This document shows positions 1-4,920 of a DNA stretch of 6,809 nucleotides, piece by piece; the first letter of the stretch is position 1; every line of letters begins with the position of its first letter. Source of the stretch: Actinomycetota bacterium (GTDB taxonomy: Bacteria; Actinomycetota; Thermoleophilia; Solirubrobacterales; Thermoleophilaceae); assembly GCA_005883295.1 (NCBI GenBank), contig VAWV01000285.1, positions 1 through 6,809 of the forward strand, given 5' to 3'. Made by a program: the position numbers and the translations under genes. The notes under the pieces are model-generated. The model searched no databases. It was not told the origin of the DNA and saw only the letters and a program-made list of their open reading frames with translations.

Positions 1-702
1 AAGCACTTCGTCTCGAAGGGCGCCATGGACATCGACGGGCTCGGCGAGAAGCAGGCCTACCGCTTCCTCCAGGACGGCCTGATCACGGGCGTGGCGGACA
101 TCTACGAGCTGACCGAGGAGAAGCTCGTGGGCCTGGACGGGTTCGGGGAGGTCTCGGCGCGCAACCTCCTGGCGGCGATCGAGGGCTCCAGGGAGGTCCC
201 GTTCTTCCGCGTCCTATACGCGCTCGGCGTGCCCGGCATCGGGTACGTGAACGCGCGGGCGCTCGCGGCGCAGTTCCGGTCGATGGACGCGCTGATGGCC
301 GCGTCGGCCGAGGAGATCGAGCAGACGGAGGGCATCGGGCCCGTGCTGGCGCGGACGATCGTGGAGACGCTGGCCGAGAAACGAACCCGTGAGTTGATCG
401 AGCGGCTGCGCGGCTACGGGCTGAAGATGGAGGACGAGGGCCCGCCGCCCGGGGCGGACGGGAAGCTCGCGGGCCTGATCTTCGTGCTCACGGGGACCCT
501 GCCAGACCTGTCTCGGGAGCGGGCCGCCAAGATGATCGAGGCCGCCGGCGGGAAGGTGACCGGCTCGGTCTCGAAGCGGACGACCTACGTGGTGGCCGGG
601 TCGGAGCCCGGCTCGAAGCTCGCCAGGGCCGAGCAGCTCGGCGTGGACGTGATCGACAAGGAGCGGCTGCTCGAGCTGCTCGAGCGCGGGCCGGCCAACT
701 AG
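1..702 (+). CDS. ligA: NAD-dependent DNA ligase LigA, C-terminal part (5' end outside the window)
   Basis: LigA seals nicks in duplex DNA, using NAD+ to adenylate itself, during replication and repair in the cytoplasm. Only the last 233 residues are here. The frame is open from base 1 and begins with KHFVSKGAMDIDGLGEK, the conserved stretch that follows the four-cysteine zinc finger in this family; the internal ATG at 25 is not the real start. Next comes the helix-hairpin-helix (HhH) region, with GLDGFGEVSARNL, GVPGIGYVNARAL and TEGIGPVLARTI marking successive DNA-binding hairpins (about bases 25-400). A BRCT domain follows from about base 460, with FVLTGTLPDLSRERA, the typical GGKVTGSVSKRTTYVVAG core and a GSKLARAEQLGVDVID ending. 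The adenylation and OB domains lie upstream of the window. The stop is TAG at 700-702, overlapping the stop of the convergent dacB by sharing CTAG. Nothing suggests damage. The identification is secure. Confidence 0.96.
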   Translation, partial: KHFVSKGAMDIDGLGEKQAYRFLQDGLITGVADIYELTEEKLVGLDGFGEVSARNLLAAIEGSREVPFFRVLYALGVPGIGYVNARALAAQFRSMDALMAASAEEIEQTEGIGPVLARTIVETLAEKRTRELIERLRGYGLKMEDEGPPPGADGKLAGLIFVLTGTLPDLSRERAAKMIEAAGGKVTGSVSKRTTYVVAGSEPGSKLARAEQLGVDVIDKERLLELLERGPAN

Positions 703-716
703 CCGTTGTAGCCCGC
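686..716. terminator. Candidate hairpin across the ligA/dacB convergent stops
   Basis: An imperfect hairpin spans the shared stop tetramer. The outer arms GCGGGC (686-691) and GCCCGC (711-716) pair perfectly. The inner arms CGGC (692-695) and GCCG (702-705) close a six-base loop, leaving TTGTA (706-710) bulged on one side. Its place at a tail-to-tail junction fits a two-way transcription stop. There is no T-run on either side, so it is not a classic intrinsic terminator, and short GC stems arise easily by chance in this composition. Weak call. Confidence 0.28.
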
Positions 717-1928
717 CATGTGCTGCGCCATGTCGTCCTGGAGCGAGTGGGCGTGGCTGTCCGAGCTCTGCCCGTTCATCAGGATCGAGAAGAACAGGAC
801 GTGGTTCGAGCGCGACCGGCAGTAGCCCGACAGCGCGCTCACCCCCGTCAGGGTCCCGGTCTTCGCGCGGCAGTTGCGGTGGGCGTAGCCCGACGTCATG
901 CGGTGCGCCAGCGTGCCGTCGACGCCCGCGATCGGCAGGGCGCCGAAGAGCGCCTTGGACTCCGGCTCCGACCGCTCGTCGAGCAGGTAGCGAACGATGT
1001 CGCGCGGGTTGGCCTTGTTGTCGTGGGAGAGCCCGGATCCGTCGTGGAGGGTGACCTTGGCGCCGCGCTGCTTGGCGAAGCGGACGATCGCACGCGCTCC
1101 GCCGCTGGTCGTGCCGCCCCCGATGCCCTTGGCCAGGATCTCGGCGAAGTAGTTGTCCGACGGCTTGCCCGTGAGCTCGGCTATGCGATTCATGGGAAGC
1201 GACTTCACGCGCGCGAGCTCGGCGGCTCCCGAGTGCGTCCGGCCGCTGGTGGCTGACTGGCCCACCGATATCCCAAGCCGCCGTAGCGCGTCCGTCAGCC
1301 GGTCCGCGGCATACGAGGGCGGGTCCGTCTGGAAGTAGCCGCTCGCCGTGAGCCCGTGGTTGTAGACGAGCGCGGTGAGCGGCCCCTCGTCGTCGCGTGA
1401 CGCGCGATAGCCGCTCGACGGCCCGCCGCGCAGGGAGTCGAAGAGCGACTCGTCGCCGACCACGTGCCCCTGTACGGCGCGCAGCCCGGCCGCGTGGAGC
1501 TTGCTCGCCAGGCGCTCCACGGTCGCGTTCCCGCCGCCGTAGTGGGCGTCCACGAAGCTCTGGCTCCCGAAGGCCGGGTCGCCGCCGCCCACCAGGTAGA
1601 GGTTCCCCTTCACGACGCCGTTCGAGCGGAGCGCATGGGCCGCCATTACCCGCGTGGCGATCGTGCCGCGAGGGCCGCGCCGCGCCAGCGTCGCGCCGAG
1701 CGTGAAGAGCTTGGTGTTCGAGGCCAGGATCCGCGCCGTGCCGGCGTTCCAGGCGAACAGGCGCTTCCCGGTCGTCTGGTCGCGGACCACGGCGCCCGAG
1801 TCGCGGCCGGCGGCCCGCATGTCCCGGGACAGCGAGTTCCCCAGGTCCGACTCGGGGCTGGCGGTGGCCGCGGCCGGGAGGGTCGCCGCGGCCGCCAGCG
1901 CGGCTGTGAGGGGCCGTCGAATGCGCAT
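699..1928 (-). CDS. dacB: D-alanyl-D-alanine carboxypeptidase/endopeptidase (PBP4/DacB type, peptidase family S13)
   Basis: This exported serine peptidase removes the terminal D-Ala from peptidoglycan stem peptides and/or cuts cross-links, and binds penicillin. The 409-residue product has all three catalytic boxes of the penicillin-binding fold: SNTK at 70-73 (nucleophile Ser70, Lys73), SDN at 257-259 and KTG at 356-358. The long stretch between the first two boxes is the extra-domain insertion that marks family S13, and includes GNLYLVGGGDPAFGS at 108-122. DGSGLSHDN at 296-304 is a further family motif. Residues 1 to about 23 form a Sec-type signal peptide (basic start, Ala/Leu-rich core, likely cut after ATA), so the mature protein acts outside the membrane. 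The start at 1928 is supported by this signal peptide and by AGAAGG seven bases upstream. The only two cysteines, C353 and C370, flank the KTG box. It is somewhat shorter than E. coli DacB. Divergent from the patatin gene; convergent with ligA. Confidence 0.94.
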   Translation of the reverse strand: MRIRRPLTAALAAAATLPAAATASPESDLGNSLSRDMRAAGRDSGAVVRDQTTGKRLFAWNAGTARILASNTKLFTLGATLARRGPRGTIATRVMAAHALRSNGVVKGNLYLVGGGDPAFGSQSFVDAHYGGGNATVERLASKLHAAGLRAVQGHVVGDESLFDSLRGGPSSGYRASRDDEGPLTALVYNHGLTASGYFQTDPPSYAADRLTDALRRLGISVGQSATSGRTHSGAAELARVKSLPMNRIAELTGKPSDNYFAEILAKGIGGGTTSGGARAIVRFAKQRGAKVTLHDGSGLSHDNKANPRDIVRYLLDERSEPESKALFGALPIAGVDGTLAHRMTSGYAHRNCRAKTGTLTGVSALSGYCRSRSNHVLFFSILMNGQSSDSHAHSLQDDMAQHMAGYNG

Positions 1929-2007
1929 TTAGGGGCCTTCTAACCCTTTCATTTGCTCCAAGTAGCGGCCCCGGGGCCGGACCCGCTGCCATACTGGATC
2001 ACTGGCC
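1929..2007. promoter_or_regulatory. Divergent intergenic region with a 14-bp perfect palindrome
   Basis: These 79 bases separate the start codons of dacB (leftward) and the patatin gene (rightward) and must hold at least the proximal control signals of both. The clearest structure is the perfect palindrome CGGCCCCGGGGCCG at 1966-1979, near the centre, a possible operator or simply a GC-rich coincidence. ACTGG occurs twice eight bases apart (1993-1997 and 2001-2005) just before the patatin start. CATACT at 1990-1995 is a weak -10-like match on the plus strand, but I see no well-spaced -35 partner. No clear Shine-Dalgarno precedes the patatin ATG, so a very short leader is possible. Promoters are not firmly located. 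Confidence 0.4.
1936..1941 (-). promoter_or_regulatory. Ribosome binding site of dacB
   Basis: On the minus strand AGAAGG lies seven bases before the ATG at 1928-1926. This is good Shine-Dalgarno spacing and supports that start over any internal one, agreeing with the signal peptide that begins there. Confidence 0.65.
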
Positions 2008-3252
2008 ATGGGGACGGTCGTAAAGCTCGAGAAGCCCCGCAAGGGGCAGCCGCAGGGCTCGAAGCCGGCTCGCCGGCGGACTCGGCGGTCGCGGACCGCG
2101 CTGGTCCTCGGCGGCGGCGGAGTCACCGGCGGTGTCTACGAGATCGGGGCCCTCCGGGCGCTCGACTTGCTCGCCGTCAACCGCACGGTCAACGAGTTCG
2201 ACGTCTACGTCGGCACGAGCGCGGGGTCCTTTGTGGCCAGCCTGGTCGCGAACGGCGTGACGCCCGAGGAGATGATGCGGGTGGTCAACCAGCAGGTGCC
2301 GACCCCGTTCCGCGACATCAACATGGGCACGGTCCTGCAGCCGAGCTACTCGGAGCTGGCCAAGAGCCTCGCCCTGATGCCGCTGCGCACGGTCACACAC
2401 GTCGGCCAGACGTCGCTGATGGACATCCTGCTGGGCCTCGCGGAGGGGCTGCCGCCGGGGCTCTACGACGGCTCCGGGATCGAGCGCTACCTCGGCGAGG
2501 TCCTGGGCGATCCCGACCGCACCAACGACTTCCGGCTGCTCGAGAACGAGCTCTACCTGACGGCCACGGACCTGGACACCTGCGAGCGGATCGTCTTCGG
2601 CACCGACGGCTGGGAGGACATCCCGATCTCCCAGGCAGCGGCGGCCTCCACCGCGCTGCCGATGGTCTACCGGCCGGTGGAGATCAAGGGCCGGCAGCTG
2701 GTGGACGGCGGCCTCCGCTCGACGACGAACGTGGACCTGGCGGTCGAGCACGGCGCGAAGTTCGTGATCGTGGTCAACCCGCTGGTGCCCTACGTGAACG
2801 ACTTCCAGAAGATGATCCCGACCATGCTCGGCAGCCGCGTTCGCCGCGTGGCCGACATGGGCTTCCCGCAGGTCGGCTACCAGGCCTTCAAGCTGCTCGC
2901 CCACCAGCGGCTGCACGAGGCGGTCTCCCACTGGCAGGACAAGTACCCCGGTGTGGACATCGTGCTCATCGAGCCCGACCCGAACGACGAGCTGATGTTC
3001 GACACCAACATCATGAACTTCAACCGGCGGGTCGAGATCGCCCGCCACGGATTCGAGTCGGTCACCCTCCAGCTGGCCAAGGACTACGACCGTCTGCGGT
3101 CCGTCTGCGCCAAGCACGGCATCGAGATCTCCGCCACCCGCGTGCGCAAGGTGATCCGCCACTTCGAGCGGGAGAAGGAGCGCACCCGCGCCTGGCGCCG
3201 GATCCTCGAGCAGACCACCGGCGCGCTGCTCAGGCAGTCAGAGGACGCCTAG
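2008..3252 (+). CDS. Patatin-like phospholipase / acyl hydrolase
   Basis: A 414-residue member of the patatin family, serine lipid hydrolases with a Ser-Asp dyad that release fatty acids from phospholipids or other acyl esters. The family elements are in order: a glycine-rich oxyanion loop GGGGVTGGVYEIGAL at 35-49, the nucleophile elbow GTSAGS at 69-74 (Ser71), and VDGGLRSTTNVD at 232-243 with the dyad Asp233. The loop has Thr40 where many patatins carry Arg or Lys, as in the usual GGGxRG form. Residues 1-30 are a basic leader (RRRTRRSRT at 22-30) with no signal peptide, so a cytoplasmic or membrane-edge location is likely. Residues 290 to the end exceed the minimal catalytic domain and finish in a charged, helix-rich tail (about 352-414). 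The ATG at 2008 is the only good start near the catalytic core, although its ribosome binding site is weak. The substrate cannot be told from sequence. Seven bases separate its stop from that of the convergent aminotransferase. Confidence 0.9.
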   Translation: MGTVVKLEKPRKGQPQGSKPARRRTRRSRTALVLGGGGVTGGVYEIGALRALDLLAVNRTVNEFDVYVGTSAGSFVASLVANGVTPEEMMRVVNQQVPTPFRDINMGTVLQPSYSELAKSLALMPLRTVTHVGQTSLMDILLGLAEGLPPGLYDGSGIERYLGEVLGDPDRTNDFRLLENELYLTATDLDTCERIVFGTDGWEDIPISQAAAASTALPMVYRPVEIKGRQLVDGGLRSTTNVDLAVEHGAKFVIVVNPLVPYVNDFQKMIPTMLGSRVRRVADMGFPQVGYQAFKLLAHQRLHEAVSHWQDKYPGVDIVLIEPDPNDELMFDTNIMNFNRRVEIARHGFESVTLQLAKDYDRLRSVCAKHGIEISATRVRKVIRHFEREKERTRAWRRILEQTTGALLRQSEDA

Positions 3253-3268
3253 GGCGGTCCTACCGCCC
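3252..3268. terminator. Candidate bidirectional terminator hairpin between the patatin and hisC-like genes
   Basis: The perfect inverted repeat GGGCGGT (3252-3258) and ACCGCCC (3262-3268) has a three-base loop. It covers the whole 7-bp gap between the convergent genes and overlaps the last base of the patatin TAG stop and the aminotransferase stop (3260-3262). A short, strong GC stem at a tail-to-tail junction fits a shared transcription end. There is no T-tract after either arm, as is common in high-GC Actinobacteria, so the function is inferred. Confidence 0.45.
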
Positions 3269-4387
3269 GTTCGTCCCCGTCGCCTCGCGGATCGCCCGCA
3301 GCAGGCGGTCCGTGGCCGCTGTCCCCCGGATCGACGCGCGCGCGTGGTCGTCGGCTCCGAGCGGTCCGCCGGGCGCGACGATCACCCGGGCCTGCTCCAT
3401 CCCGGCGGCGAGCTGGGCGCCGGTGAGCCCGGCGGCCCGCAGCCACACGAAGTTGGCCTCCGACTCCGGCGCGTCCACCGGCAGCTCGTGCAGCTCGCGA
3501 AGCACCCGCTTGCGCTGCGACACGACGAGCTCGCGGCGGCGCTCGATCTCACGGTCGCCCATCTCCAGCGCGTACGTCACGCCGGCCTGGGTGAGCACGT
3601 TGATGCCGAGGGCAGGCGCGATCGAGCCGAGGAGCGAGGCAGCCGTCGGGGAGGCGACGGCGTAGCCCGCGCGGAGGCCCGAGAGGCCGTAGATCTTCGA
3701 GAACGTCCGGAAGACCATCAGGCGCTGGAACGCGTCCACCAGCCGGAGCACCGAGTCGCGCGGCTCCACGTCCTGGAACTCCACGTACGCCTCGTCGACG
3801 AGCAGGTGCACGTTCTCTGGCAGCGAGCCGGCGAACGCGGCGATGCGCTCCGCCGGCGCGTGCGTGCCGGTCGGGTCGTTGGGGTTGCAGAGGACCACCA
3901 CCCGCGTGCGGTCGGTCACGGCGGCCCGCAGGGCGTCGAAGTCGACCCTGTCCGCGGCCAGGTCCACAGGCACCGGTCGGGCACCGGCACGCTGGGCCAT
4001 GAGCGGGTAGAGCGGGTACGACGGCCACGGCGTGACCAGCTCGTCGCCCGCGGCCAGCAGCACGAGCGCGGCCGCCTGGAGGAGCTCGGTGGCTCCGTTG
4101 CCGACGACCACCTGCTCCGGCTCCACGCTGTGGCGCTCGCCAAGCAGGCGGCGTAATCGCGTGGCGTGGCGGTCGGGATAGCTGTTCACGCTTCCGCGCG
4201 CCGCGTAGATCGCGGCGTTCATGATCTCGGAGTGGGGGAAGTCGGGCCACTCGGTGCCCGATAGGTCGATCGTGGGAACCTCGGCCAGCGCCAGCTCGCG
4301 CTCGCGCCGCCGCCGCTCTCGCAGGACGCGGTTCACCGACTCCTGGTCGATGTCGTCGAACTGCCGGTAGTAGTCGAGTAGACCCAT
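3260..4387 (-). CDS. hisC: HisC-like class I/II aminotransferase (PLP-dependent; probable histidinol-phosphate aminotransferase)
   Basis: A 375-residue fold-type I PLP enzyme most like histidinol-phosphate aminotransferase, which makes L-histidinol phosphate from imidazole-acetol phosphate and glutamate. Visible elements are SYPD at 69-72 (substrate-side Tyr70), GNGATELL at 96-103, CNPNDPTG at 167-174, VDEAYVEF at 197-204, and RTFSKIYGLSGLRAGY at 227-242, with Lys231 the PLP-binding lysine and Arg239 expected near the substrate phosphate. Arg350 in the C-terminal small domain fits the conserved carboxylate-binding arginine. Two departures stand out: Asp171 where most relatives have the Asn that touches the PLP ring hydroxyl, and an N-terminus with DLSGTEWPDFPH (41-52) instead of the usual LNANENPYG-like segment. 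No histidine genes adjoin it; it is the last gene of a minus-strand cluster, 25 bp after the membrane protein gene, so co-transcription is likely. The exact substrate (histidinol phosphate, an aromatic amino acid or another) is uncertain. The ribosome binding site is weak. Confidence 0.82.
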   Translation of the reverse strand: MGLLDYYRQFDDIDQESVNRVLRERRRRERELALAEVPTIDLSGTEWPDFPHSEIMNAAIYAARGSVNSYPDRHATRLRRLLGERHSVEPEQVVVGNGATELLQAAALVLLAAGDELVTPWPSYPLYPLMAQRAGARPVPVDLAADRVDFDALRAAVTDRTRVVVLCNPNDPTGTHAPAERIAAFAGSLPENVHLLVDEAYVEFQDVEPRDSVLRLVDAFQRLMVFRTFSKIYGLSGLRAGYAVASPTAASLLGSIAPALGINVLTQAGVTYALEMGDREIERRRELVVSQRKRVLRELHELPVDAPESEANFVWLRAAGLTGAQLAAGMEQARVIVAPGGPLGADDHARASIRGTAATDRLLRAIREATGTNGR

Positions 4388-4412
4388 GCGGCCGGCGGCG
4401 CCCAGGCGGCGG

Positions 4413-4889
4413 CTACTGCCGCGGAGCGAGCTCCGGCCCCGGGCCGGCGATGACGAAGAACCAGAACGCGAACGCCGTCCCCACGATGATCAGGCTGATC
4501 ACGAAGATCCGCTCGAGCGCGCCCCGCTCCTGGTGGAAGCCGGCGGCCCGCCTGACGAGCTTCCACGCGTGGTCCACGCGCTTGGCGATGGCGAGCGTCA
4601 CGAACAGCGTGAGGAGCATGCCCGAGAACGCGGCGACGATCCCCACCGTGATCGAGCCGGTCCAGTACTTCACGTGGGAGCCGACCCACAGCCAGCCGAT
4701 TGGCTGCGGACCCCAGACCGAGACGCACATCGTGGCCTCGATGCTGAGGAGGAGGGCGGCCAGGCCCTTGTCGGCGTTCTGGCGCGCGGGCCCAGCGGGC
4801 ACGGGCCGCGGCCGGTAGCGGATGGGCGCGGTGCCGGGGCGGCGGCCGATGAAGAGGCCGCCGGTGTCCGTGGGGTCGTTGCTCGCCAC
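4413..4889 (-). CDS. Small three-helix membrane protein of unknown function
   Basis: I do not recognise this 158-residue protein. It starts with GTG (4889-4887); no strong ribosome binding site is visible, but no better start lies before the first helix. Residues 1-40 are polar, proline- and arginine-rich (GRRPGTAPIRYRPRP at 15-29) with no signal peptide. Three hydrophobic segments follow: about 43-59, 79-102 and 128-148. The loop between helices 2 and 3 is strongly basic (K103, R104, K110, R113, R114, R122, R127), as is the N-terminal tail, so the positive-inside rule suggests N-terminus in, C-terminus out. The first helix is followed by a Trp/Gly-rich stretch (VWGPQPIGWLWVG at 58-70). There is no recognisable catalytic motif. 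It lies 31 bp after the acyl-CoA synthetase gene and 25 bp before the aminotransferase gene, all in one direction, which supports a real gene in an operon. Function is unknown; a link to lipid metabolism is only guilt by association. Confidence 0.78.
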   Translation of the reverse strand: MASNDPTDTGGLFIGRRPGTAPIRYRPRPVPAGPARQNADKGLAALLLSIEATMCVSVWGPQPIGWLWVGSHVKYWTGSITVGIVAAFSGMLLTLFVTLAIAKRVDHAWKLVRRAAGFHQERGALERIFVISLIIVGTAFAFWFFVIAGPGPELAPRQ

Positions 4890-4920
4890 CGCGTCCGAGT
4901 CTATCCGGAGGGGGTCGAGG

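Noticed and set aside
25..702. Treating ATG at 25 as the start of a stand-alone 225-residue HhH-BRCT protein
   Set aside because: The frame is open back to base 1 and the residues before the ATG continue the conserved LigA sequence, so this is the end of a larger gene cut by the window edge.
214..1992. A 592-codon open frame on the minus strand overlapping ligA and dacB
   Set aside because: It runs through two convincing genes in another frame. Its product is an Arg/Pro/Gly/Ala-rich low-complexity string with no family motif, the usual result of high GC content removing stop codons.
1999..3162. A 387-codon antisense frame opposite the patatin gene
   Set aside because: The product is rich in His, Asp, Val and Arg repeats typical of the complement of GC-rich coding DNA, with no recognisable domain.
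1953..3665. A 570-codon plus-strand frame overlapping the patatin gene
   Set aside because: It is a frame-shifted shadow of the patatin gene that runs on antisense into the aminotransferase. The product is Arg/Pro/Gly-rich with no motif, while the 2008-3252 frame has a complete catalytic set.
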